Source: CAITWF01 sp038231575 (GTDB lineage Bacteria > Verrucomicrobiota > Verrucomicrobiia > Opitutales > Opitutaceae). Taken from it: DNA of 64,000 nucleotides. Numbering within the stretch: the stretch's first letter is position 1; every line of letters begins with the position of its first letter. The notes beneath the pieces are model-generated. The model did not search any database and was not told where the DNA came from. It was given only the letters and a program-made list of their open reading frames with translations. The stretch spans positions 10,288 to 74,287 of the forward strand of contig JBBRLB010000009.1 of the NCBI GenBank assembly GCA_038231575.1, written 5' to 3'. The position numbers and the translations under genes were made by a program. This document shows positions 1-8,124 of the stretch, piece after piece.

Positions 1-1643
1 GCGGCTTCCTGAATTTGCAAGGCACCCTCCAACGCCCGGAAGGCGGCTTTCACGCGTCCGTGCGTCGTGAAAACGCCCCGGTGATATTCGAGGTAGCACT
101 CGCCCTGGTAAGCGGGCAGCTGCGCGCGGCGCCGGGCCAGCCGATCGAAGAATGGTTCCACCCCGCCCCACTTCACGCGCGGCAACGAGGCGAGATCAGC
201 CATGCGACGCGCCCGTTCGCACATCTCCTCGGTCGGTCCGCCGCCGCCGTCGCCCCAGCCGGTGGGAGCGAGAAACTCGGGATGCACATCGCTCTGCCGG
301 TGACCGAGGGCGTGGCCCTTCAACTCGGCGAGCGAGGTCTTGCCGTTGTAGCCGACATTCTGGCTGACGACGTGCGCCACGACCTCGCTACCGTCGTCGC
401 CGCGCCAGACGAACGAGCTGTAGGGAAATTTCGTCACGGCGCCCCACGTCATTTTGGTCGTGAAGAAATAATCCACGCCGGTCTGCCGCATGAGCTGCGG
501 CAAGCAGCCCGAGTAACCGAACACATCGGGCAACCAAAGCAGCCGCGACGGTTTCCCGCCGCGCAGACTGGCAAACGCCTGTTGCCCGAGCAGAAAACTG
601 CGAGCGAGCGCCTCGCCGCACGGCAGCAGCGTGTCGGACTCGACCTCCATCGCACCCGTGGCCTCCCAGCGTTTTTGGCGGATGCGTTGCAACACCCGAC
701 GATGGAGTGCCGGCGCGCGCCGGTTCACGGCGGCGTAGCTCGCGGTCTGGCTGTAGGCGAAACGGAACTCGGGATACAGGTCCATCAACCGGTCGGCCGT
801 AGCGAAGCTGTGGACGGCCTTGGCCTCCCCCACCCGTTCCGGCCAGAGCCAGACGAGATCGATATGGGCATGGCCCGTGAGAATCGCATCGAGTGCCAGC
901 GGATCCGTGCGCAGCTCACGGTATGCGGCCCGCAGCTTTTTCTCCAAAGCGTCGAGCCCGCCGGTGTCGAGCGCGTCAACCGCCTCGTCGAGCACGCGCA
1001 GCAAGCGGCGATAGAGCACCGTCACCTGCTCGACCGGTGCCTGATGGCGGAAGCGATCGAAGGTGTGTTGCGTGGGAAAATTCGCCTTTCGCTCCTCGGT
1101 CATCAACTCGGCGAGGACGTTGAAGTCGTGATAAACCCGCCACGCCTGTTCGTCGCGTCCGACGAGCCACGCGCCCTCGCAACGGCTGCCCTCGCGATCA
1201 AGCCCGGCCGAGGCGTCGGGATGCCAGATGGCGGAACGGACGCAGAGACATTCGAGCCAGACCTCGCGCACGCCGCGCGGCAGTGGGCAGCGCCGGTGCG
1301 CGACGTCGAAGCCGTAGTGCGGGACTCTGTCCACATAGAGCGTGGCTTCGCCTTGATCGCGCCATTCGACGAATGGGGACAATCCGGTTCGGAGGCCGTG
1401 CTCCACCTTGGATAAATCCAACCGCACCCAGCGCTGGTCGAAAAGTTTTCCCCAGTGATGCGGCTGACCGAGCGGACGGCGGCGTTCGCGCCTGGCTTCC
1501 GCGAGTGTCCGATAGTCGGGCTGGGTTTCCGTGACGTCAGCGCGCAACGGCGCGACGGGATGCCAGATGAGTTTCTCCAGACGCTCGACCGCGCCGAGAA
1601 CGCGGGAGGGCACGAGTTGCAGAAGTGGGTTGGGCGGAAGCAT
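1..1643 (-). CDS. GH38 alpha-mannosidase, N-terminal 547 residues (cut by window start)
   Basis: Reading the minus strand from ATG at 1643 gives an open frame to base 1 with no stop, so the C-terminus lies outside the window. The family signatures are clear: GHAHIDLVWLWP, with His260 and Asp262 as the zinc-binding pair; LPDVFGYSG, with Asp373 as the expected nucleophile; and CYLEYHRG followed by TTH near residue 515. GH38 enzymes hydrolyse terminal alpha-mannosides. Bacterial members are usually about 850-1050 residues, so roughly 60 percent is visible. There is no signal peptide, which suggests cytoplasmic action on imported oligosaccharides. The gene starts 6 bases after the stop of the aldo/keto reductase and is the last visible gene of the operon. 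The long plus-strand frame over the same bases is a shadow. Confidence 0.9.
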   Translation of the reverse strand, partial: MLPPNPLLQLVPSRVLGAVERLEKLIWHPVAPLRADVTETQPDYRTLAEARRERRRPLGQPHHWGKLFDQRWVRLDLSKVEHGLRTGLSPFVEWRDQGEATLYVDRVPHYGFDVAHRRCPLPRGVREVWLECLCVRSAIWHPDASAGLDREGSRCEGAWLVGRDEQAWRVYHDFNVLAELMTEERKANFPTQHTFDRFRHQAPVEQVTVLYRRLLRVLDEAVDALDTGGLDALEKKLRAAYRELRTDPLALDAILTGHAHIDLVWLWPERVGEAKAVHSFATADRLMDLYPEFRFAYSQTASYAAVNRRAPALHRRVLQRIRQKRWEATGAMEVESDTLLPCGEALARSFLLGQQAFASLRGGKPSRLLWLPDVFGYSGCLPQLMRQTGVDYFFTTKMTWGAVTKFPYSSFVWRGDDGSEVVAHVVSQNVGYNGKTSLAELKGHALGHRQSDVHPEFLAPTGWGDGGGGPTEEMCERARRMADLASLPRVKWGGVEPFFDRLARRRAQLPAYQGECYLEYHRGVFTTHGRVKAAFRALEGALQIQEA

Positions 1644-1649
1644 GACGGG

Positions 1650-2570
1650 TCAGCGCTCGGGAGTGCGCGGAAGACGGGCGAGGATGGCGTCGATCTGGGC
1701 CAGCTCGGCGGCACTGAAAGTCAGCGCGGCGGCGGCGGCCTGGGCACGGACCTGCGCTGGCGAGCGGGCACCGGTGAGAACACACGTGATCTCCGGACGG
1801 CGCAGGAGCCACGCCAGCGAAAGTTGGACGAGCGTGCAGCCCTTGGCGTGAGCAAACTCTTTGAGCCGGTCCACCACCGCCAGGTGCGTGGCGAACTCGG
1901 CGCCGTGGAAGCGCCGGAAGCCCGAGCGCTCGTCGTCCGGGAAAAAAACGTGGCCGGGCGAAAACTTCCCTGCGAGCAGCCCCTTGGCGAGGGCGCTGTG
2001 CGGCAACACGCCGAGGCCGGCGCCGGCGCAGAACGGCAGCACCTCCGTTTCGATTTCTCGGTCGATGAGGTTGTAGCGGTTCTGCACCGAAACGATGCGC
2101 CCGAGCGCGAGGGTCTGGGCAAGCTGAGCGGCGTTGAAATTGCTCACGCCGAGATGGCGCACTTTTCCGGCCCGCTGCGCATCGAGCAGCGCGGCCATGC
2201 TTTCCTCGATGGGATACTTCGGGTTCCAACTGTGGATCTGGTAGAGATCGATGCAGTCCACCCCCCGGGCGCGCAGACTGTCTTCGAGGGCCGACTCGAT
2301 GTCGGCCCGGCCGTAGCGTCCGCTGACCTTGGTGGCGATGATCGCGCGGTCGCGGTAGCCGTCGCGCAGCGCGCGGCCGATCAGAGCCTCGCTGTCGCGG
2401 TAGAATTGCGCGGAGTCCAGCAACGTAAGTCCGCAGTCGATGGCTGCGCGGACGGTCGCGATCGCCTCGGCTTCTCCGACCGCCCCCATGCCACCGCCGA
2501 TCGGCCACGCACCAAAACCGAGCACCGGGACGAGCGGCCCATCACGACCGAGCTGGCGTTGAGGGAGCAT
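1650..2570 (-). CDS. Aldo/keto reductase
   Basis: About 306 residues from ATG at 2570; the frame is open further upstream but homology begins at MLPQRQLG. Typical AKR features are visible: VLGFGAWPIGGG at the N-terminus, LLDSAQFYRDSE carrying the catalytic Asp and Tyr, IIATKV with the catalytic Lys, LYQIHSW with the His, and GKVRHLGVSNF before the NADPH-binding end. It probably reduces a sugar aldehyde or ketose with NAD(P)H in the cytoplasm. It lies between the secreted DUF4038 protein (47-base gap) and the alpha-mannosidase, so it belongs to the sugar operon. The substrate cannot be read from the sequence. A second, only distantly similar AKR lies at 23914-24942. Confidence 0.88.
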   Translation of the reverse strand: MLPQRQLGRDGPLVPVLGFGAWPIGGGMGAVGEAEAIATVRAAIDCGLTLLDSAQFYRDSEALIGRALRDGYRDRAIIATKVSGRYGRADIESALEDSLRARGVDCIDLYQIHSWNPKYPIEESMAALLDAQRAGKVRHLGVSNFNAAQLAQTLALGRIVSVQNRYNLIDREIETEVLPFCAGAGLGVLPHSALAKGLLAGKFSPGHVFFPDDERSGFRRFHGAEFATHLAVVDRLKEFAHAKGCTLVQLSLAWLLRRPEITCVLTGARSPAQVRAQAAAAALTFSAAELAQIDAILARLPRTPER

Positions 2571-2617
2571 GGCGCGAAAGCCCGAAAGTGAAGGCGTCTC
2601 GCCGGCGAGCGGCGGAC

Positions 2618-4003
2618 CTACATTTTTGATCCGGGCGCGGGATAATTTTTCGCCGCGTCGTCGAGCACGAGCACCCAGTCGCGGCCGCACGCATCGTAGG
2701 GCGGCTTGAATTCCGCGTCGGGACTTTTCGCGAGTTCACCGATGAGCGTCGCCATACCGTCGCGCGGATTGAACCACCACGCGCGCACCTTGTCGCCGGC
2801 GAGCAGCGTGAGGTTGACCTTCACGTGCTGGCCGCTCGGCACGTAGAGCATCGCGTAGCTCCACGCCTCGTCGCGCGTCGCGCGTAAATGATCGCCGGTG
2901 CCGACCCAGGCATCCCCCACCACGAGCGCCTGATCGGGCACGCGCGTGAGAAACGGCCGCGACTCCATCAGGCGGCGCGCGTGGCCGACCTGCGTGGAGC
3001 CGGGAAACTTCAGCGCGTCGCGCCACGGCGTGCGCGACCACGATTTGATCCAGCCTTTCTCCGGCGTGCAGAACAGCCAGATGTCGTGGCAGCCGTAGGT
3101 GTAGCCGAGCGCACCGGCAAACAGCGCCCAATAGCAGCTCTTGCGCACGTCGTGCTCGTCGAGCCAGCCGCGGTTCGGGTTGAAGAAATTCGGGTGATCC
3201 TCGTAGCCCGCCTCGCCCTCGACTACGGGGCGGCGCGGCATCAGCGCGTAGTCGTGCGCGATCATCTCGTAGTTGTCCTTGTCGCGGCGGTGGCCCGACT
3301 GGATCATGTGGAAATCGAGCCACGGCTCGGCGTGAACGTAGAGCGACGACGATTTCTGTCCCGGCGGGTGAAACGTGATGAGTTGTGCGTGTCCGACGGT
3401 GGCGCGGATGCCCTCGGCGAGCGCGCGGTTCACGAGCACGTGGTTTTCAGTCGTGAGCTGACGATCGCCGCCGAGCACCCAGATGATGTCATTCTTACCG
3501 TAACGGCGCGCGAGCCATTCACCGTAGAAGCGGGCGTTGGCGGGCGTGAAAACTTCCGGACCCTTGCCGCCGCCGCGGTGGTATTTGTCGCCCCACGTCG
3601 GGAGCAGCGCGACGACCAGACCAAGCGAGTTAGCCTTCGCGACGATCCAATCGACGTGCGCAAAATATTTTTCGTTCGGCCGGGTCGGATCGTTTTCATC
3701 GAGCGGGCGATCACCGTAAACATTGGGCGTGTTGAGTCCGTCCTCCTCCGCAAGCGCGACCGCCTGGATCACGGTGAACCCCTTCTTTGCGCGATCCTCG
3801 AGGAGGAGCGTAGCATCCTCGCGCGAGCAGCGGTGGAAAAGTTCCCAGCACGTGTCGGCCAGCCAGAAAAACGGACGCCCGTCGGCGTGTTGGAGGTAAC
3901 GTTGGTTGTCGGAGACGCGGAGTTGCATGGGGGATTGGGCGGCAAACGCGGGCGCGGCGATCGCGAGCAAGGTCGCGGTGACGGCCGCCGCGGGAAATTT
4001 CAC
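2618..4003 (-). CDS. Secreted DUF4038-family glycoside hydrolase (GH140-like)
   Basis: 461 residues from GTG at 4003, which overlaps the stop of the SDR gene as GTGA. This start gives a signal peptide (VKFPAAAVTATLL to PAFA, cleavage near residue 21); later starts would remove it. The mature part opens with LRVSDNQRYLQHADGRPFFW and contains FFWLADTCWELFHR, IIWVLGGDR and VEGEAGYEDHPNFF, the DUF4038 TIM-barrel pattern. A C-terminal beta domain ending in a WVLVLDD-type motif resembles the putative collagen-binding domain usually found behind DUF4038. Characterised GH140 members remove apiose-containing chains from rhamnogalacturonan II; whether this protein does so is inference. Periplasmic or extracellular. 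A distant relative lies at 24963-27185. Confidence 0.85.
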   Translation of the reverse strand: MKFPAAAVTATLLAIAAPAFAAQSPMQLRVSDNQRYLQHADGRPFFWLADTCWELFHRCSREDATLLLEDRAKKGFTVIQAVALAEEDGLNTPNVYGDRPLDENDPTRPNEKYFAHVDWIVAKANSLGLVVALLPTWGDKYHRGGGKGPEVFTPANARFYGEWLARRYGKNDIIWVLGGDRQLTTENHVLVNRALAEGIRATVGHAQLITFHPPGQKSSSLYVHAEPWLDFHMIQSGHRRDKDNYEMIAHDYALMPRRPVVEGEAGYEDHPNFFNPNRGWLDEHDVRKSCYWALFAGALGYTYGCHDIWLFCTPEKGWIKSWSRTPWRDALKFPGSTQVGHARRLMESRPFLTRVPDQALVVGDAWVGTGDHLRATRDEAWSYAMLYVPSGQHVKVNLTLLAGDKVRAWWFNPRDGMATLIGELAKSPDAEFKPPYDACGRDWVLVLDDAAKNYPAPGSKM

Positions 4004-4782
4004 GACGTGCGCGCGACGATCGCGGGACGGGAGTTGAGCACGCCGCCATCGACGCCGAGTTCGCTGCCGGTGACGAACGACGCAGCGGGTGACGCGAGCC
4101 AGCAGACGGCCTCGGCGACTTCGGCACACGAGCCGAAGCGTTTCATCGGTGTCGCAACGAGAATGTTGTCGGTGAACGACGCCTGCTTGCGCGCCTCGGC
4201 ATTGAGCGGCGTCTCGATGTAGCCGGGGCTCACGCTGTTCACGCGGATGTCGTATTTCGCCCACTCGACCGCGAGCAGCCGCGAGTAAAGCAACAGTCCG
4301 CCCTTCGAAGCGGCGTAGGCGCTCTGGTTCGGCGTCGCGTAGTGCGAAAGCATCGAGGTGATCGTGACGATGCTGCCGCCCTTCTTCGCGGCGATCATGC
4401 GGCGGCCCGACTCCTGGAGGAAACGATAGGCGCCGTGGAGATTGACGTTGAGCACGCGGTGCCACGCCTCTTCGGCATAATCCTCGGCCGGCTGGCGGAC
4501 GTTAATCCCGGCACAAAACACGAGGATGTCAGGTGGGCCCGCGAGTTTCTCCGCCTCCGCGACGAAGGCCTGCACGCTCGCGCGCTCGCCCACATCCAAC
4601 GCGGCGCCGTGCGCCCGACCACCGGTGGTGCGGATGGCGTCGGCGACGGCGGTCACCTCCGAAAGCGTGCGGCTGCCCGTGACGACAGTCGCGCCGTAGC
4701 CGGCGAGTTTCTCGGCGATCGAGCGCCCGATGCCGCGGCCGCCCCCGGCGACCCAGGCAGTTTTGGATTTGAGATCGGTCAT
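4000..4782 (-). CDS. SDR-family NAD(P)-dependent oxidoreductase
   Basis: 260 residues. Classical short-chain dehydrogenase: cofactor loop GGGRGIG at 13-19, CAGI replacing the usual NNAG at 90-93, Asn114, Ser143, and the catalytic Tyr156-x-x-x-Lys160 (YAASK), followed by SVSPGYIETP. Length and motifs resemble gluconate/2-deoxygluconate-type dehydrogenases that oxidise sugar acids or polyols. The start ATG at 4782 is 11 bases after the stop of the zinc dehydrogenase gene, and the stop overlaps the next gene, so translation is probably coupled. Substrate unknown; the operon suggests a sugar or sugar-acid hydroxyl. Confidence 0.9.
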   Translation of the reverse strand: MTDLKSKTAWVAGGGRGIGRSIAEKLAGYGATVVTGSRTLSEVTAVADAIRTTGGRAHGAALDVGERASVQAFVAEAEKLAGPPDILVFCAGINVRQPAEDYAEEAWHRVLNVNLHGAYRFLQESGRRMIAAKKGGSIVTITSMLSHYATPNQSAYAASKGGLLLYSRLLAVEWAKYDIRVNSVSPGYIETPLNAEARKQASFTDNILVATPMKRFGSCAEVAEAVCWLASPAASFVTGSELGVDGGVLNSRPAIVARTS

Positions 4783-4793
4783 GCGAAAAAGAA

Positions 4794-5813
4794 TCAGCTC
4801 ACTTCCAGGACGATTTTGATGACTTCGTTCGGCTTGTCTTTCGCCCATTGGAGGCCGTCGGCGATTTTCTCGAGCGGCATGGTCGCGGAAATGAAGCGGC
4901 GCGCGATCTCCGGATGCGACGCGAGAAATTCCATGCAGCGCGGGAAATGGCCGGCGTTGTTCCGCGTGCCGTGAATCTCGACCTCCTTTTTCGTGAGCGC
5001 GCGGCCGGGAAATGTCACGTCCTTGAACGTCACGCCCGCGACCACGATGCGCCCGCCACTCGCGACGAGGTGGACGGTCTGGCCAATCGTGAACGGGGAG
5101 CCGGCGCACTCGATGACGATGGCAGCGCCCTCGTTGTTCGTGAGCTCCATCACCGTTTTCACGGCATCCTGCTCCTTCGGATTGATCGTGAGGTCGCAGC
5201 CGAACGCCTTCGCCTGCGCGATTCGTTCCGGCACGAGGTCGAGGCCAATGACGCGCACGGACGGATGCCACGCTTTCAAAAGGATGAGCGCGGTCAGGCC
5301 GATGGGGCCGAGGCCGATGAGCACGAGCGTGTCACCATCGCGGGGCTCGGCGCGATGGATCATTTGCGCGCCGATGGAGAATGGCTCGACCAGCGCACCC
5401 TGATCGTAAGTCATGCCGGCGGGCATCGGATGCGCGTAGGCGGCCGGCACGGTCACGAAATCCGCGAAGCCGCCGGCGCGCAGCACGCCGATCATGTCGA
5501 TGGCGTCGCAGCAATTATATTTTCCGCGGCGACAGGGAAAGCATTTTCCGCACGGAATCCCCGGCTCGATGACGACACGATCGCCGGTGCGGCGGGTGGT
5601 CACGCCTGCGCCCACCTCGACTACTTCTCCCGCGAGTTCATGGCCGAGGATTTGCGGGAGCGGCATCGGGCTCGAGCCATCGAAGAAATGCAGGTCGCTG
5701 CCGCAGATTCCCGCCCGCCGAATCGCGACCAGCACCTCACCCGCCTTCGGCGCAGGGCGGGGGCGATCCTCAAAGACGATCTTGTTCGGCTCGACGAGAA
5801 CGGCGGCGCGCAT
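4794..5813 (-). CDS. Zinc-dependent medium-chain dehydrogenase (sorbitol/threonine dehydrogenase type)
   Basis: 339 residues, normal for the family. Catalytic zinc ligands are Cys37 (GICGSD) and His58-Glu59 (GHE), with Glu143 nearby. Structural zinc cysteines are at 88, 91, 94 and 102. The Rossmann motif GLGPIG is at 167-172. Relatives oxidise polyols, sugar acids or threonine with NAD+. It sits between the 2-hydroxyacid dehydrogenase and the SDR with gaps of 9 and 11 bases, so three oxidoreductases are cotranscribed, suggesting an oxidative sugar-acid pathway. The exact substrate is not determinable. Confidence 0.9.
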   Translation of the reverse strand: MRAAVLVEPNKIVFEDRPRPAPKAGEVLVAIRRAGICGSDLHFFDGSSPMPLPQILGHELAGEVVEVGAGVTTRRTGDRVVIEPGIPCGKCFPCRRGKYNCCDAIDMIGVLRAGGFADFVTVPAAYAHPMPAGMTYDQGALVEPFSIGAQMIHRAEPRDGDTLVLIGLGPIGLTALILLKAWHPSVRVIGLDLVPERIAQAKAFGCDLTINPKEQDAVKTVMELTNNEGAAIVIECAGSPFTIGQTVHLVASGGRIVVAGVTFKDVTFPGRALTKKEVEIHGTRNNAGHFPRCMEFLASHPEIARRFISATMPLEKIADGLQWAKDKPNEVIKIVLEVS

Positions 5814-5822
5814 GGGGTGGGC

Positions 5823-6791
5823 TCAGACTTGAAACAACGGCGCGTGTCCCTGCAAGACCCGGAGCGCATTCTCGGCCGTGATCTCGCCCATCTTCCGCAA
5901 GCCAGCCTCGGTCTGGCCGGCAAGGTGCGCCGTCGCGACGAAGTTGGGCGCGCCGAGCAGCGGGCTCCCCTTGGGCGGCTCCTGCAAAAACACATCCGTC
6001 GCCGCACCCGCAATCGAGCCGGCGTGCAACGCCGCGGCGAGCGCGGCCTCGTCCACGAGTTCGCCCCGCGAGGCGTTGATGAGGAGCGCGGTGCGCTTCA
6101 TGCGGCCGAGGAACGCGGCGTTCACGAGGCCGCGATTCTCCGGCGTGACGTTGCAGTGCAACGACACGAAATCGCTGCGCGCGAGCAGCGCGTCGCGCTC
6201 CAGATACTCGACGCCATGCTCACGCGCAAAGGCGTCGTCGCGGAACACGTCGTGCGCGACGACCTTCACCCCGAAGCCCGTGGCGCGGCGGCACACCGCC
6301 TTGCCGATTTGGCCGAAGCCGATGATACCGAGCGTCCGCCCGGAAAGTTCGAGGCCGACGAAGCGCTTCCAGCCGCCGGCGGCAACGTCGTTGTGCGAGG
6401 CGACGACCTGCCGCGCGAGTGCGAGCAGCAGCGCCCACGTGTGATCGGCCACGGAGTCGTTGATCGCGCCGGCAGCGATCGCGACCGCGATGCCACGTTT
6501 TTTCGCGTGGACGAGATCGATGTTCTCGGTGCCCACGCCGTGCTTGGAGATCACCTTGAGTCGCGGGCAGGCGTCGAGCACGCGCGCGGAAAGCTTTTCC
6601 GTGCCGGAGATAATCGCGTCGAAGGCGGGCGCGACGGCGACGAGTTCATCCTCGCTCGGTTTTTTCTCGAAGGGCCACACGACCTCGCAGCCGTGACGAC
6701 GGAGATTTTCGACGGCCTCGGGACAGTTCGGCCCGAAGGAGCGCGAGGCGACGAGGATGCGCGCGGTGCCGTTGGCGGAGGAAGCAGACAT
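5823..6791 (-). CDS. D-isomer-specific 2-hydroxyacid dehydrogenase (SerA-like)
   Basis: 322 residues. The NAD-binding motif GFGQIG is at 158-163. The catalytic triad is Arg242 (NASRGELVDE), Glu271 (LQEPP) and His289 (ATAHLAG). There is no C-terminal ACT domain, so it is a short catabolic-type enzyme rather than a regulated biosynthetic phosphoglycerate dehydrogenase. It would interconvert a D-2-hydroxyacid and a 2-ketoacid with NAD(H) in the cytoplasm. The next gene downstream is the zinc dehydrogenase, 9 bases away. Together they could oxidise successive hydroxyls of a sugar acid. Confidence 0.9.
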   Translation of the reverse strand: MSASSANGTARILVASRSFGPNCPEAVENLRRHGCEVVWPFEKKPSEDELVAVAPAFDAIISGTEKLSARVLDACPRLKVISKHGVGTENIDLVHAKKRGIAVAIAAGAINDSVADHTWALLLALARQVVASHNDVAAGGWKRFVGLELSGRTLGIIGFGQIGKAVCRRATGFGVKVVAHDVFRDDAFAREHGVEYLERDALLARSDFVSLHCNVTPENRGLVNAAFLGRMKRTALLINASRGELVDEAALAAALHAGSIAGAATDVFLQEPPKGSPLLGAPNFVATAHLAGQTEAGLRKMGEITAENALRVLQGHAPLFQV

Positions 6792-6797
6792 GGTGGT

Positions 6798-7463
6798 TCA
6801 GCCGGCCAGCGCCGCGCGCATCTGCGCGAGATAAGCGGCGAGGTCTTTCTCGCGATGCAGGCCACCGCCGAGGGGGATGGAGCGTGCACCCGCGGTGGCG
6901 CAGGCCGGGGCATTATCGAGTTCGATACCGCCCGCGGCCTGGAGATCGGCGGGGATTTTTTTCGCATCGAGCGCGGCACGCACGGCGCGGACGCGGTCGA
7001 GCGCGAGCGGGTTAAAGGCCCGCCCGCGCGTGCCCTCACCTGTCACGCGCGCGAGGAGCAGCACACTGTCGAGCAGCGGCAGGACCGGCCAGAGGGTTTC
7101 GAGCGGCGTGCCGAGCGCGAGGCAGAGACCGGCGCGCAGCCCCATTTCCTTCACCGCATACACACTCTCATACATCATCGGGCACGCCTCGGCCGGCAGG
7201 TAAACAAGAGCGGCACCGGCGTGTTTGAGCGCGGGCAGGTGCTTCAGCGGCGTGGCGGAAACGAGGTGAACCTCGAACGGCTTTTGCGTGAGCGGACGCA
7301 GCGCCTCCATTGTGCGCGGCGGAAACGCCAAATCGGGCACGAGCGTGCCGTCGAAAATGTCGAAATGAAAAAAGTCGATGCCCGCGGCATCGGCGCGCCG
7401 CAGCTCGTCGGCGAGGCGGCCGTGGTCAGCGTTGAAAAGGGCGGAGCCGAGGCGGACGGGCAT
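6798..7463 (-). CDS. Ribulose-phosphate 3-epimerase-like TIM-barrel protein
   Basis: 221 residues. Conserved family elements are the N-terminal GSALFNAD (SILSAD in true Rpe), HFDIFDG with His33, Asp35 and Asp38, EVHLVSATP, and a phosphate-loop-like region PLGGGLHR near the C-terminus. The second catalytic Asp of Rpe (in the usual VDGG motif) appears replaced: the equivalent stretch reads LQAAGGI. It may therefore catalyse a related reaction rather than normal ribulose/xylulose-5-phosphate epimerisation. Spacing of 6 bases on both sides places it firmly in the operon. Confidence 0.8.
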   Translation of the reverse strand: MPVRLGSALFNADHGRLADELRRADAAGIDFFHFDIFDGTLVPDLAFPPRTMEALRPLTQKPFEVHLVSATPLKHLPALKHAGAALVYLPAEACPMMYESVYAVKEMGLRAGLCLALGTPLETLWPVLPLLDSVLLLARVTGEGTRGRAFNPLALDRVRAVRAALDAKKIPADLQAAGGIELDNAPACATAGARSIPLGGGLHREKDLAAYLAQMRAALAG

Positions 7464-7469
7464 GGCGAA

Positions 7470-8120
7470 TCAGTCTTCGAGGGCGAGCGCGCGGACCGGG
7501 CAGGCATCGAGGCCCTTCACGGCGAGCGGAAACGCGCTGAGGAAAAAGCGCGGGCGCGAGATGGCGCCGAGGTTGCAGAGGCATTCGAGCACGGGAATGT
7601 CGATGCCGTCCTTGAAAAAAAGATGGTGGTTCGGATGCGTGGTCACGCCGCGCACTTCGAAACCCGAGCTGTCGGTGCCAAGCAGTTTAATTTTGCGATC
7701 GTGGGCGAGCCACTGGGCCGCCTCGTGGTCCACGTAGGGTCGCTGGTGCGATTCCTTGGTGCGGTATTTCGTTTCGCAGCCCTGCCACATGATCACGCGA
7801 TCACCGACCTCGATGTCGCCGGCCTTTTTGAAATCGTCGATGGTAATGGGCTCGCTGACTTGCTTGTGGCGGAAATCGAGGCGCAGCGCCGGGCCAAAGA
7901 AGGCGTCGAGCGGAATCTGTGCCGTGTCCTTGCCGTTGGCGTAAAAGTGCAGCGACACCTCGACGTGCGTGCCGACGTGCGACCACATATAGACATCGTG
8001 CATGATGTCGCCCGCCGGACCCTTGCGCTCGGAGCGCTGCTTGAGTTCGAGGCCGTATTGCTCCTGGCCGGGGAGCATGACGTGAGAAAGTTCGGTGATG
8101 CGTTTGGGAGCTTGGAACAT
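7470..8120 (-). CDS. Cyclase-family protein (kynurenine-formamidase-like metal hydrolase)
   Basis: 216 residues from ATG at 8120; upstream in-frame sequence lacks homology. The family metal-binding signature appears as SHVGTHVEVSLHF (usual form HxGTHxDxPxHF), with Glu in the position normally held by Asp. Further conserved stretches are GDRVIMWQG, YVDHEAAQWL, LLGTDSSGF and NHHLFFKDGI ahead of a long IPVLECL segment. Family members are Mn/Zn hydrolases acting on amides, lactones or cyclic substrates; some are isatin hydrolases or formamidases. In this operon a lactone-opening or dehydrating role on a sugar acid is plausible but unproven. Confidence 0.82.
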   Translation of the reverse strand: MFQAPKRITELSHVMLPGQEQYGLELKQRSERKGPAGDIMHDVYMWSHVGTHVEVSLHFYANGKDTAQIPLDAFFGPALRLDFRHKQVSEPITIDDFKKAGDIEVGDRVIMWQGCETKYRTKESHQRPYVDHEAAQWLAHDRKIKLLGTDSSGFEVRGVTTHPNHHLFFKDGIDIPVLECLCNLGAISRPRFFLSAFPLAVKGLDACPVRALALED

Positions 8121-8124
8121 AAAA

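Noticed and set aside
15..1415. Open plus-strand frame of 466 residues
   Set aside because: Its predicted protein has no recognisable domain. The minus strand over the same bases encodes the GH38 signatures, so this is the antisense shadow of the mannosidase.
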